A stretch of DNA of 64,000 nucleotides from Pseudomonas rubra (GTDB lineage: Bacteria > Pseudomonadota > Gammaproteobacteria > Pseudomonadales > Pseudomonadaceae). Below the pieces are notes generated by a model that did not search any database, was not told the DNA's origin, and saw only the letters and a list, made by a program, of their open reading frames with translations. Position numbers and translations under genes: made by a program. The first letter of the stretch is position 1. Each line of letters begins with the position of its first letter. Location of the stretch: assembly GCF_028656935.1 (NCBI RefSeq), contig NZ_JAMDGZ010000015.1:1-64000 (forward strand). Reading direction: 5' to 3'. Below are positions 9,568 through 18,891 of the stretch, piece by piece.

Positions 9568-10680
9568 TCACGGGCACAACGGCAGCGCGTAAGTATCCGG
9601 ATGTTCACGGTCAAAAATTTCATTTGCCCAAAGCATCACAATCATTTCGTCATCACCAATGTTGGTGATGTCGTGAGTCCAGCCTGGCACGGTCTCGACA
9701 ATGGTCGGCGTCTCGCCTGTCGTCTCGAGCTCATAGAACTCACCGGATACGATCTGACGGAAACGGAAGCTGGCCTTGCCTTTGATCACCAGAAACTTTT
9801 CGGTTTTCGAATGGTGATAATGGCCACCACGGGTAACTCCCGGGTGCGCGGTGAAATAGGAGAACTGCCCCGCATCCGGGGTTTTCAACATTTCCACAAA
9901 CACGCCGCGAGGGTCGCCGTACTTGGGCACTTCGTAGGTGAACGATGCCGCTGGCAGGTAACTCAGGTAGGTGGAGTAAAGCGCTCGCACCAGACCCGTT
10001 CCGACCGGCTCGGTGATCAACGTCGCGCGGCTGGATCGAAATGCGCGGATCTGCTCGGCCACAGCCCCCACAGTGGAGGTATACACCGGTTCGACATCGA
10101 CCTTGCCCGGTACGGCTACCTGGCCTTCCATGATCGCCAGGAAATGGCGAACGACATCGTCAACATACACCAAGGTAAGCGCTGCCGACTCATCATGAAT
10201 CTGGATAGGTAGATCATGTGCAATGTTATGGCAGAACGTGGCAACGGCAGAGTTGTAGTTGGGACGCGCCCACTTGCCGAATACATTGGGCAAACGGAAG
10301 ATATAGACCGGGCAGCCATGGCGCTCGGCCAGATCATCCAGCGACTTTTCTGCAGCCAGCTTGCTCTGACCGTAAGGGTTGTCCCGATCAGCTTGAATCG
10401 AGGAGGTATAGATCAGCGGGATCTTCCTTCCGCAAGCGCCCAGCGCATCACACAATTGCTGGGTCAGGTCGCTGTTGCCACTCTTGAACTCGGCCGGGTC
10501 CTGAGGACGGTTGACACCGGCCAGGTGAAAGATGCAGTCAACTTCGGCGACTCTGGCTTGCAGCAAGGCCGGGTCATCACCACGAGCAAAACCCAGCACC
10601 TCGATATCACTGCGTTCGCGCAGGTGAGCGACTAGGTTACTGCCGATGAAACCGTTAATACCGGTAATCAGAACCTTCAT
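9568..10680 (-). CDS. CapF/WbjC/FnlB bifunctional reductase (SDR plus cupin)
   Basis: Protein of 370 aa with two domains. The N-terminal extended SDR ([16 protein letters not shown], catalytic YGQSK) carries out the NADPH-dependent reduction. The C-terminal cupin ([17 protein letters not shown], about residues 280-297) is the metal-binding epimerase half known from S. aureus CapF. Both architecture and length fit CapF. It lies three bases after capE and ends 26 bases before the capG start, so the three genes form one unit. Confidence 0.93.
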   Translation of the reverse strand: MKVLITGINGFIGSNLVAHLRERSDIEVLGFARGDDPALLQARVAEVDCIFHLAGVNRPQDPAEFKSGNSDLTQQLCDALGACGRKIPLIYTSSIQADRDNPYGQSKLAAEKSLDDLAERHGCPVYIFRLPNVFGKWARPNYNSAVATFCHNIAHDLPIQIHDESAALTLVYVDDVVRHFLAIMEGQVAVPGKVDVEPVYTSTVGAVAEQIRAFRSSRATLITEPVGTGLVRALYSTYLSYLPAASFTYEVPKYGDPRGVFVEMLKTPDAGQFSYFTAHPGVTRGGHYHHSKTEKFLVIKGKASFRFRQIVSGEFYELETTGETPTIVETVPGWTHDITNIGDDEMIVMLWANEIFDREHPDTYALPLCP

Positions 10681-10683
10681 TGA

Positions 10684-11718
10684 TCACTCCTCCGGCGTGG
10701 CATGCTCGCCACGCTGGATAGCGCGCATGAAGTCCAGTTTCAGCAGCAGTTGCTGCATGCCGGCAACATCAAGACGCTGAGTGTTATGCGAGTTGTAGTC
10801 TTCGGTGTGGGAAATTTTTTCTTCACCCTGCTCGACGAACTTGCTGTAGTTCAGATCGCGCAGATCTGGCGGTACACGGAAGTAATCGCCCATGTCTTCG
10901 GCACACGCCATCTCTTCGCGGCTGAGCAAAGCTTCGTACAGCTTCTCGCCATGACGGGTACCGATAACCTGAATAGGATGTTCAGGCTTACCCACCATCA
11001 GGGTCAGCGCCTGAGCCAACGTCTCTACCGTGGCAGCTGGCGCTTTCTGCACGAACAGATCGCCGTTGTTACCATGCTTGAAGGCATACAGCACCAGATC
11101 GACTGCGTCGGCGAGCGTCATCATGAAGCGGGTCATGTTTGGATCAGTAATCGACAGCGGAACACCTTGGCGAATCTGCTCGATGAACAGCGGGATCACC
11201 GAACCACGGGATGCCATTACGTTACCGTAGCGAGTGCCGCAGATTACAGTGCGCGAGTCGTCAACATTCCGAGACTTAGCCACCATGACCTTCTCCATCA
11301 TTGCCTTGGAAATACCCATGGCATTGATTGGATAGACTGCTTTATCGGTGCTGAGGCAAACCACACGCTTGACGCCGTTTTGGATTGCTGCCTCCAGTAC
11401 GTTCTCCGTACCCAGCACATTGGTTTTCACCGCTTCCATTGGGTGAAACTCACAGGAAGGGACTTGTTTAAGTGCGGCAGCATGATAGATAAAGTCAACA
11501 CCACGAGAGGCATTGAGAATGCTCTGATAGTCACGCACATCACCGATATAGAACTTCAGCTTTGCACTGACATAGCGCTTTCGCATGTCGTCCTGTTTCT
11601 TCTCATCCCGACTGAAGATCCGGATTTCGGAGATATCACTATCCAGAAAGCGCTTTAGCACAGCATTTCCAAAAGAACCTGTACCACCGGTAATTAGCAA
11701 AACCTTATCTTTGAACAT
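10684..11718 (-). CDS. CapE/WbjB/FnlA UDP-GlcNAc 4,6-dehydratase/epimerase
   Basis: Soluble extended SDR of 344 aa that starts UDP-L-FucNAc synthesis from UDP-GlcNAc by 4,6-dehydration and 5-(and 3-)epimerisation. Visible motifs are LITGGTGSFGNAVL, FSRDEKKQ, HAAALKQVPSCE, LSTDKAVYPINAMGISK and CGTRYGNVMASRGSV. Like WbpM it has Met-x3-Lys in the active site. I start at the ATG at 11718, which follows GGGGTGGGT. It has no membrane anchor, unlike WbpM, so the two dehydratases feed separate pathways. Confidence 0.93.
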   Translation of the reverse strand: MFKDKVLLITGGTGSFGNAVLKRFLDSDISEIRIFSRDEKKQDDMRKRYVSAKLKFYIGDVRDYQSILNASRGVDFIYHAAALKQVPSCEFHPMEAVKTNVLGTENVLEAAIQNGVKRVVCLSTDKAVYPINAMGISKAMMEKVMVAKSRNVDDSRTVICGTRYGNVMASRGSVIPLFIEQIRQGVPLSITDPNMTRFMMTLADAVDLVLYAFKHGNNGDLFVQKAPAATVETLAQALTLMVGKPEHPIQVIGTRHGEKLYEALLSREEMACAEDMGDYFRVPPDLRDLNYSKFVEQGEEKISHTEDYNSHNTQRLDVAGMQQLLLKLDFMRAIQRGEHATPEE

Positions 11719-11961
11719 ACCCACCCCAACCGTCAGCAAAGCGAAAGCTTAATCGCCTTGGCAAACCTATGTAGAAACAAATCACCGGTGCCAAGTAGGC
11801 CTGACCTCTATGGAATCGACGCTTTCTCAAAGAGCCATCCAGGCAACTCGACCTCCACGCAAAAAGAGCACTAACATCCCAGTCTATCACGGAAATCAAA
11901 AAAATTCTAGAGCGCCCCGCACCACCCTGTAGAACCTGAGCCGAACAGGTAGAAGCATCAG

Positions 11962-12915
11962 TTAATAAATACCGGCAAACCCATCACCAAACTCAATGAG
12001 CTTGCTAACAAAGAAAATTCCCTTATAAAAGAAAAATACCCCAACCGCCATCACGCCTAGATTGAATCCATTACGGTAGCGCAACCCATAGTACATGAAA
12101 GCAAAATAGGAAAAAATTACAACGCGTTCAGAGCCTATAAAAAAAGACGCCAAGAGCATCGGAAGAGACACTAAGAAGGCCTCTAGCCTACGGCCTGGCG
12201 CATAAAAAACAGCCATGCACGTAAAAACTAATGGCTTTAATATGGCCGACGCACCGCCCCAGGCACCATAATAATACGATAACTTGGAGGCAATATGGTC
12301 GCGAAGAAAAAAGAGCAACATCGACATGCCAACCAAAACAAAAAGAAAGGACAGAAAGGACAACCCAACCTTCCCCCTAGCCAAGCCCCGAACCTCAGTC
12401 AGGGCCCGACGCACTTGAGTGCCCACCAACAACAAAATGAACTGAACGTGCGTAATTAGCGAGAAACCATAAAAAAAGTATCGAGACAAACCTTTTAGCG
12501 AGTAACCAAAAAGAAAAATAAAAATGGCAAACTTTAAACGCTCAGCCGAAAAAAACAAAACAAAAATATAAAAATTACCATACAACAAAAAAACAACAAG
12601 ACGCGAAACATTATGACTCCGCACCCAAACCAACAAATAGTAGAACATGAGAAAATTTACAAACGAGAACACCCAGTCTTTATTTAAAAAATCTGCAACG
12701 GAATAAACAAACAAAAAATAACCAGGCTCACTCGTCCCAAGCATATTTTGATAGTAATCAAAGGCCTGCAACAACGGCAAACCACCTACACCTTCATAAA
12801 AGCCTCTATAGAACTGCTGATCCCCCACAGTTGCATATGGCATCACCAAAACACTTAATACAAATACTGGCAGAGCCCAGCAAAAAGCCCACAACTTATC
12901 GACTGATATCTTCAT
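11962..12915 (-). CDS. wzy: Putative O-antigen polymerase (Wzy/EpsG-like)
   Basis: Polytopic protein of 317 aa with roughly eight to ten hydrophobic segments and no soluble domain, the hallmark of Wzy. Segments such as LEQ-free loop SEPGYFLFVYSVADFLNKDWVF between helices resemble the EpsG/Wzy fold. Wzy proteins are too divergent for a confident name, so the call rests on topology and on being the only such gene in a locus with Wzx and Wzz. At 317 aa it is short for Wzy (often 350-450). The ATG at 12915 is used. The gene is markedly A+T-rich with many AAA/TTT runs, unlike the flanking core genes, which points to transfer. Confidence 0.7.
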   Translation of the reverse strand: MKISVDKLWAFCWALPVFVLSVLVMPYATVGDQQFYRGFYEGVGGLPLLQAFDYYQNMLGTSEPGYFLFVYSVADFLNKDWVFSFVNFLMFYYLLVWVRSHNVSRLVVFLLYGNFYIFVLFFSAERLKFAIFIFLFGYSLKGLSRYFFYGFSLITHVQFILLLVGTQVRRALTEVRGLARGKVGLSFLSFLFVLVGMSMLLFFLRDHIASKLSYYYGAWGGASAILKPLVFTCMAVFYAPGRRLEAFLVSLPMLLASFFIGSERVVIFSYFAFMYYGLRYRNGFNLGVMAVGVFFFYKGIFFVSKLIEFGDGFAGIY

Positions 12916-12946
12916 CAATTAAAATACTGATAATCTGAAAGTGACT

Positions 12947-14209
12947 TCACGCAATAGAGCCCTGATTTCGACGACTTGAAAACCTAACATCTTTCTTCAT
13001 TCGATCTCTTATAGCACAGAGCAAGAAGGATGAAAATGCCATTAGATTCGAGTAAGGCAGTGCGCTAAACGCCTGCAGATCATTAGATCTTGACTCCATT
13101 AACAGGAAACCGTTTACCGTCTCATCAATGGAAAACGTCTCCGCCTTGGTTCGGCAGGCGTAAGAGGCCTCAGCCCACTGCCTCTCATCCATGAGGGAAG
13201 AGAACACCTGTGCTATTGGTCTCAGCGCGAGGCGAGCATCGAACTCGTTGTAGGACCTTCCTTCAATATCACTCAACAACCCGTAAGTGACCGGGTCCTG
13301 TATTGACTCGATGCCAACTATGGAAGGAACACCCAAGGCTGCGGCCTCAATAATTGCGGTCCCACTACCCACAAATGCAAAGGCCCCTTCAAGCACTTTA
13401 GGGAAAGAGGAATAATCGATAGCCCCCTTGAAATGTACTATATCCTCCACCCCCTGCAGCGATACCTGCTGACGCAATTCAGCCTCGTAACTCCCGCCCC
13501 CATAGATCTCGTAGATCAACCCAGGTCGCAATTCTCGAAGAGCAGGCATCAAGTCAATAACATGACGATTATAGGTTTTGAAAACCTCTAGACTCCCGAT
13601 CGAAACGATGCGATTGGAAGCAGAATTCCCCACGCCTCGCCCGCGCCACTCAGGGAGGTCAATACCAATCGGCACTTGATTAGCCGTGTAATAATCGACT
13701 GCAAAAAAATGAGAATGGGAAGCTAACGTCAACTCATTAAAAAACACGAGCGAAGAAGGAGGCAAGGTCGAGAAAAGCAATTGCACTTGCCGAGCAAAGT
13801 AGTAGTCCACACCGGAAAACATGATCTCATTCTGGTGATAGATCCCAATACTCACCAACTTGACTCGCCGCGCCGATGCCACGTAGCGCTTTATAAACAG
13901 AAGACCAAACACCCCCATCGCGTGCAGATGGCCGTTGTATTTCTCAACCAACGCCTCGATAGCGCCAAAGGACACCGGCATAAAGGTACCAAACTGCCGG
14001 CGAAACATAGGCCTCAACACACGCGGAGCGAAGTCTTTGAGATAATAGATATCAGCGTACTCTGCTATTTGCGCAGCCAGATCCTTGTTAACAATATCAA
14101 ACAGCACCAGGACGCCAATCCGACGGCCCTGGCGGTGACTCGCCCGAGCAAGTCGAAGTATAAATGTCGTACCACCGTTGAGCTCTAAAACATTAGCGAC
14201 AAACAGCAT
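12947..14209 (-). CDS. Glycosyltransferase, GT1/GT4 type (O-antigen)
   Basis: GT-B type glycosyltransferase of 420 aa acting at the cytoplasmic face on the lipid-linked O-unit. The N-terminus reads LFVANVLELNGGTTFILRLARASH. The donor-binding half has IVSIGSLEVFKTYNRHV, then YGGGSYEAELRQQV and FVGSGTAIIEAAALGVPSIVG with the EX7E-like Glu. Donor and acceptor cannot be read from the sequence. Because the other transferase fits L-FucNAc, this one may add the dTDP-4-amino-4,6-dideoxygalactose-type sugar made by the wecE-like enzyme (inference). The start overlaps the wzx end by 17 bases. Confidence 0.82.
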   Translation of the reverse strand: MLFVANVLELNGGTTFILRLARASHRQGRRIGVLVLFDIVNKDLAAQIAEYADIYYLKDFAPRVLRPMFRRQFGTFMPVSFGAIEALVEKYNGHLHAMGVFGLLFIKRYVASARRVKLVSIGIYHQNEIMFSGVDYYFARQVQLLFSTLPPSSLVFFNELTLASHSHFFAVDYYTANQVPIGIDLPEWRGRGVGNSASNRIVSIGSLEVFKTYNRHVIDLMPALRELRPGLIYEIYGGGSYEAELRQQVSLQGVEDIVHFKGAIDYSSFPKVLEGAFAFVGSGTAIIEAAALGVPSIVGIESIQDPVTYGLLSDIEGRSYNEFDARLALRPIAQVFSSLMDERQWAEASYACRTKAETFSIDETVNGFLLMESRSNDLQAFSALPYSNLMAFSSFLLCAIRDRMKKDVRFSSRRNQGSIA

Positions 14210-15476
14210 TTCGACCTCGCTTCATGTGGGCTCGACTTAAATATATTAAAAAACACAAAACCGCAACAGATAAATAAACCACATAAGTGGCAACATACCC
14301 TCTGACCACCCCATCAACACCTGGATAGTATTTGAGAAAGGCAAAAGAAAAACCTAAAAACAACCCATTCTGCAACAGCTCGGCTGCAACATATAATCGA
14401 AAAGAAGCCTTGGCTACTGCAACAAAACCTATTACATAGGACACCACTCTGAAAAAATCACCCACCAACTGAAAATGTAGATAATCAGAAGCCGGGTGAA
14501 ATTTTTCGGAAAGTATCAAAGGAATAAAAAACTCACGCCCCCAAAAGAGCACCCCACCGCCAAATGCAAATAACGCGGCAACCGCCAAGAGATACCTTAC
14601 GGTCAAGCGGCCGACCTCCCCAGCCGCGTCGACCCGGGAAATAAGCGGCATAAAATAGTAGGATAGGAAAATTGTGAAGAAGCCAAGATACGCAGCCGAA
14701 AGCTTAATCAACCCCTGCCACAAACCAGCCGTGTCAAACCCCGCGCTCTCAATCAACCACTGCCTTATGATTATTTCGACCACGGGAAAACTGACAGCAC
14801 TCACAAACAGCATGCCACTGAAGGCAGCGAGCTGTTTGAATTCATCCATTTTCAACTTAACAATACGAACACGCGCTCGAAACACCGAGCGCCAATAAAT
14901 AAACAACGCCGGAACTACCGGCGTAAGATAAATCACCACTACAGATAGCGCCCCCCCCGTCATGCCATAAGACGAGGTGAGCCAAAACACTATCAATACC
15001 GCCAGCAAGCTCCCGACAAGCTGAACACGCGAGTACACATGTGTCTGTATCAGGCCATTGCCAACCCCAACAACCATATTGACAAAAGCAAAGCCAAAAA
15101 CAGCTAACGACAAGAAAACAATCAACCAGAACTGACCAGCATCATTGAACACCGCTACCGCCAGCGGCTTAGAAAGCAGCACACCCAAGCCACCAACCAA
15201 TACGCAACCAAAGAACGAGTAACTCGTCGATACCGATATAAACCTGAGCAACTTTCTAGGTTGCCCGGCATATTCTGCAGTGTATTTGATTATTGCGTTA
15301 GTCACTCCCCCGCCTGCCAGCATGTACACAATTGTACACAAGCTCATGAAGTGCCCCAGTGCTCCTAACCCTTCGGGGCCCAAGTAAAAAGCGATGAGCT
15401 TGATTAGAAGGAAACCAACGGCGATACGTGAAAGATGAGCAACACTGGTGAGTAATGCACTGCCAACAGCTTTCAT
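14193..15476 (-). CDS. wzx: Wzx-type O-unit flippase
   Basis: Integral membrane protein of 427 aa with about twelve hydrophobic helices, in the MOP/polysaccharide-biosynthesis transporter superfamily. The start (residues 1-45) with FYLGPEGLGALGHFMSL is typical of WzxE/RfbX-like flippases, which move undecaprenyl-diphospho-oligosaccharide across the inner membrane. Closest in style to WzxE, consistent with the neighbouring wecE-like gene (the enterobacterial common antigen locus also pairs wecE with wzxE). It starts five bases after wecE and overlaps the next transferase, so it is inside the operon. Confidence 0.88.
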   Translation of the reverse strand: MKAVGSALLTSVAHLSRIAVGFLLIKLIAFYLGPEGLGALGHFMSLCTIVYMLAGGGVTNAIIKYTAEYAGQPRKLLRFISVSTSYSFFGCVLVGGLGVLLSKPLAVAVFNDAGQFWLIVFLSLAVFGFAFVNMVVGVGNGLIQTHVYSRVQLVGSLLAVLIVFWLTSSYGMTGGALSVVVIYLTPVVPALFIYWRSVFRARVRIVKLKMDEFKQLAAFSGMLFVSAVSFPVVEIIIRQWLIESAGFDTAGLWQGLIKLSAAYLGFFTIFLSYYFMPLISRVDAAGEVGRLTVRYLLAVAALFAFGGGVLFWGREFFIPLILSEKFHPASDYLHFQLVGDFFRVVSYVIGFVAVAKASFRLYVAAELLQNGLFLGFSFAFLKYYPGVDGVVRGYVATYVVYLSVAVLCFLIYLSRAHMKRGRNAVCR

Positions 15477-15481
15477 GCGAG

Positions 15482-16615
15482 TCAGGCCACTTTCAACGCG
15501 TGACGCACACTTTCGATTACTGCATCTTGTGTTGCTTCATCCATGCCATACCAGATCGGCAACCGCACCAACCGCTCACTTTCCGAGGTAGTGAAAACAT
15601 CATCACCTTTAAACTCACCCCACTGCGCCCCGCAAGGAGAAGAGTGCAGAGGAACGTAGTGAAACACTGCCATGACGCCCCGTGCCTTTAAAGAGTCGAT
15701 GAAGGCACTTCGCTGCTGAAGACTGCAGAGCTTGAGATAATACATATGAGCGTTGTGCTCACAACCGACGGGAATGACTGGACGCTCCAAGCCCTTCCCC
15801 TCGAACGCTGCAAATGCAGCCTGATAGCGACTCCATATGGCGCGACGTGCAGTGTTTATCTGGCCAGCAACTTCCAACTGCCCATAAAGATAAGCTGCTT
15901 GAAGCTCTGAGGGAAGATAGCTACTACCCACATCTACCCAAGTATACTTATCAACCATCCCACGCCAAAATTGGCTACGATTAGTACCCTTTTCGCGAAT
16001 GATTTCAGCACGCGCTACAAATCGTTCATCGTTGATTAGCAGCACACCGCCTTCACCACCACTGGTATAGTTTTTGGTTTCATGAAAGCTATAAGAGGCC
16101 AAATGACCAATCGACCCCAACGCGCGCCCTTTATAAGTTGACATCATGCCTTGCGCGGCATCTTCTACAACATAAAGACTATGTTTTTCAGCTAACGCCA
16201 TAATGCTATCCATTTCACAGGCTACACCCGCGTAATGAACCGGCACGATGACTTTAGTCTTAGCCGTGATCGCAGCCTCAATGAGACGCTCATCAATATT
16301 CATTGTATCCGGTCGAATGTCGACAAATACAATTTTCGCGCCCCGCAAGACAAAGGCATTCGCGGTGCTGACAAACGTATAACTGGGCATGATAACTTCA
16401 TCGCCCGGCTGTATGTCTAACAATAGCGCTGCCATCTCCAACGCTTGAGTACAGGACGGCGTGAGCAAGGCTTTTTTACAACCTACCTGCTCCTCGAACC
16501 AATCGTGACAGCGCTTTGTGTAGTCACCATCACCCGACATTTTAGAGCTTCGCATGGCTGCCAGTACATGCTCATCTTCCCGCCCGGTATAGGGTGGCCG
16601 ATTAAATGGAATCAT
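15482..16615 (-). CDS. wecE: WecE/RffA-like dTDP-4-amino-4,6-dideoxygalactose transaminase
   Basis: PLP aminotransferase of 377 aa closely resembling enterobacterial RffA/WecE. The start reads MIPFNRPPYTGREDEHV. The PLP lysine is Lys181 in SFHETKNYTSGGEGG, the same position as in E. coli RffA, and EDAAQG holds the PLP-ring Asp. WecE aminates dTDP-4-keto-6-deoxy-D-glucose to dTDP-Fuc4N. The rmlA/rmlB genes that make that substrate are not in this window and must lie elsewhere if the assignment is right. The product may be acetylated by the acyltransferase gene upstream at 16840. Confidence 0.9.
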   Translation of the reverse strand: MIPFNRPPYTGREDEHVLAAMRSSKMSGDGDYTKRCHDWFEEQVGCKKALLTPSCTQALEMAALLLDIQPGDEVIMPSYTFVSTANAFVLRGAKIVFVDIRPDTMNIDERLIEAAITAKTKVIVPVHYAGVACEMDSIMALAEKHSLYVVEDAAQGMMSTYKGRALGSIGHLASYSFHETKNYTSGGEGGVLLINDERFVARAEIIREKGTNRSQFWRGMVDKYTWVDVGSSYLPSELQAAYLYGQLEVAGQINTARRAIWSRYQAAFAAFEGKGLERPVIPVGCEHNAHMYYLKLCSLQQRSAFIDSLKARGVMAVFHYVPLHSSPCGAQWGEFKGDDVFTTSESERLVRLPIWYGMDEATQDAVIESVRHALKVA

Positions 16616-16839
16616 ACAAACACCTTGATAGAAATGTAATAACAGCTGAAAAAGCAGCGAATTGCGCTAAATCAGAGGGTAACCAAACAGATCACCCTAC
16701 ATGTTACTCTATTGCGTGCGCCTGAGACTTAGGAGGTGTAAAGATGCCTGATCCTCACCCACTCCAAAACCCACCTACACACCAAAATAAATCCTGGGTA
16801 CAGTTTTCTACGCCCGCACCAACCACGCAGCCTTACTTC

Positions 16840-17397
16840 TCAGGTGGCTGACAGGTATTTTGCTTCCAGCGCCAAGAGCTCCTGTGAACGGGTCTTGATG
16901 CGCCTTGCAGGGATACCGAAGTAAACACCCCACGGCTCCGTGGTTTTATTTACGAGGGTCATCACACCAACCGAACAGCCTTCGGCAATTTCTACACCCG
17001 GCATCACAATTGACGAGGTCCCGACGATAACATGCTTACCTATCTTGACGGGCGCCTTCGCTTCCATCTTGAACTCAGCTGGTACCGTAGGGTTTGTGAG
17101 GGTCTTTCCGGAATAGTCGTCGGATTGAGAAAAAACGTGACACCCATAGGCAAGACCGGAGAAGTCTTCCAGGGTGACACCGAGGTCTCCTCCGGCTACG
17201 TTGTTAAAAACAGCCAAATGGACATTTCGCCCGATGGTTACTTTTCCAGAAACCACGCAGAAGTCATCAATCCTTGAATTGTCACCAATCTCAATTTGAT
17301 CGCAATTATAAATAGAAGCCTTGTCACTAATTTTGACATTGCTTCCCAATTTCTTGAATCCCATTTCAAGTAACTGAGATTGCGTGAGAAATGCCAT
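16840..17397 (-). CDS. Hexapeptide-repeat sugar acyltransferase (O-antigen)
   Basis: Left-handed beta-helix acyltransferase of 185 aa. Repeats run through KISDKASIYNCDQIEIGDN and VTIGRNVHLAVFNNVAGG to GKHVIVGTSSIVMPGVEIAEG, ending VYFGIPARRIK. Such enzymes acetylate hydroxyl or amino groups of nucleotide sugars. Being next to the WecE-like aminotransferase, it may acetylate dTDP-Fuc4N to dTDP-Fuc4NAc or acylate another residue; the substrate is not readable. The ATG at 17397 is used. It is the first gene after wzz in the operon direction, separated from it by over 300 bases. Confidence 0.85.
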   Translation of the reverse strand: MAFLTQSQLLEMGFKKLGSNVKISDKASIYNCDQIEIGDNSRIDDFCVVSGKVTIGRNVHLAVFNNVAGGDLGVTLEDFSGLAYGCHVFSQSDDYSGKTLTNPTVPAEFKMEAKAPVKIGKHVIVGTSSIVMPGVEIAEGCSVGVMTLVNKTTEPWGVYFGIPARRIKTRSQELLALEAKYLSAT

Positions 17398-17730
17398 CAA
17401 CCGCCTCGCTTGCTTGCAGGTAGAAAAACCACATCAACCACATATGGTTACTCGACGGACCGCAGAAGTCAACGTCTACCCCCGCACACCCCTCCCCCAG
17501 CAGCCTCACCTCTCGACGAGCCAATCGTCAAGTGACGATTTTGAAGCGAGCCAGACAGCAACAACACGCCTGTCATGCCAGGAGAAACAAGATGAAGGCC
17601 TAGCGGGCCACCAAAATGAAAGCAACGGATGGCACAGCCCCTTCCTCTTCAGCGATTGAATCTGGTAAAGGTTAATGCATGAGCGTGTTGACTGAGGCAA
17701 CATCGCGCGAGTGAGAGGCCAGCAATACTG
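17398..17730. other. Gene-free stretch between wzz and the acyltransferase
   Basis: About 330 bases without a convincing gene. Short open frames on both strands lack ribosome binding sites and family features. A weak hairpin (AATCGTC/GACGATT near 17523-17540) is the only structure I see. It could hold an internal promoter for the downstream O-antigen genes, but no clear -35/-10 pair stands out. Confidence 0.5.
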
Positions 17731-18789
17731 TTACCTCTGCAGAACAGTCCCTGAAGGCTGGCGCAGCAGATACTGAAGCATCACAATACCGACACCGACC
17801 AACAGGCCAAGCAACAACGAAACACCTATTACAAATAGCTTCCTTGGTGAAACCGGCGCGTCCGGCGACACGATGTCCCCGTCTAGCCTATAGACTGCCA
17901 CGCTCTCGGGGTTAACTTCCACCGCACTAAAAAGCGAGTAACTTGCTTGTAAATTGCGCAATTGCGCAATAAAAGGGTCATCCGATTTACGTTTTTCCAG
18001 GTTGTGGATCTGGGCCTCGAGTGCTTTAGACCCTTGCATATAGGCTAGCGCCCCATCCATGCCGGCAGTCACTTCTGCTGACAAGCCACTGCCAATGATC
18101 GGCGGCTCTTTAAGCCCAACCGAATAGGCAATATTCAGCGCTTCCTGAAGCTGAACTATCTGGTCTTCGCGTACTTTTTGACCGCTTTCACGCAACCCTT
18201 CGATTTGCTGGCTAACATTTCGAGCACGTACATCAGCCTCCCTCTCGACGTTTTTAATCATTTCTTGCATCGCCGACGCCCCCGCTTCGGCCACATACGC
18301 TTTAGCCCAAGAAACTACCTGCTCAGGGGAGTTACCGCTCACTGTCAATGAGTAAAGATCGGGTGAGTTCTTACCTGCAGTAGAGACAACCATGATACGA
18401 GAAAACTCGTTATACAACTTGCTTTGCGATCCCTTGCGCTCTTCTTCAGTGAGCGAAGGAAGATAGTACCGTTCAAAAAATGAACGCCGCAACGACTCCC
18501 CCTGAAAATCACGAAGGAAGACATCGTACACTTGCCTTACACTATACGGCTTCAATCCTGTAACGTCGGTGCGCCCATAGTTGAAGTCCGCTATCTCATT
18601 TTGCGTGGGAGGCATCACAAAAATCTTTGTTTCGTAAATCGTGCGCGAAAACTTCAGGTACACCAAAGCAGCCAGGAAGAAAATCACAACGACGGAACAA
18701 ATAAAATACTTCTTTGCCCATATCGCGCCACATAGCGCGACGATGTCAACCTCTACCTTCGAGAAATCATTCTCGGCGGAATTCCGCAT
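17731..18789 (-). CDS. wzz: Wzz-family chain-length determinant (second of two)
   Basis: Protein of 352 aa with the Wzz pattern. An acidic cytoplasmic start (VEVDIVALCGAIWAKKYF) leads into the first membrane helix (about residues 27-48). A periplasmic helical region follows (about 50-310). The segment SPDAPVSPRKLFVIGV leads into the C-terminal membrane helix. I choose the ATG at 18789, preceded by AGGGTGGGAA; an in-frame TTG at 18810 is possible. It is the first gene after ihfB and the lapA-like gene, where P. aeruginosa has wzz1. With the longer Wzz at the other end, two modal chain lengths are plausible. Confidence 0.9.
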   Translation of the reverse strand: MRNSAENDFSKVEVDIVALCGAIWAKKYFICSVVVIFFLAALVYLKFSRTIYETKIFVMPPTQNEIADFNYGRTDVTGLKPYSVRQVYDVFLRDFQGESLRRSFFERYYLPSLTEEERKGSQSKLYNEFSRIMVVSTAGKNSPDLYSLTVSGNSPEQVVSWAKAYVAEAGASAMQEMIKNVEREADVRARNVSQQIEGLRESGQKVREDQIVQLQEALNIAYSVGLKEPPIIGSGLSAEVTAGMDGALAYMQGSKALEAQIHNLEKRKSDDPFIAQLRNLQASYSLFSAVEVNPESVAVYRLDGDIVSPDAPVSPRKLFVIGVSLLLGLLVGVGIVMLQYLLRQPSGTVLQR

Positions 18790-18891
18790 TTCCCACCCTG
18801 CCTTCATCAATTTTATTTTTCGTGAACTCTACGGAACACACAACCTACTCAAAGTTTTGGCAGACCAGCCCATACACAGTTAAGCACGTCA

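Noticed and set aside
11705..11899. Short minus-strand frame between capE and wzy
   Set aside because: Overlaps the capE start, lacks a ribosome site and resembles no family; the 240-base gap seems to be non-coding.
17384..17659. Plus-strand frame of 91 codons in the gap after wzz
   Set aside because: Low-complexity polar sequence, no ribosome site, opposite to the operon.
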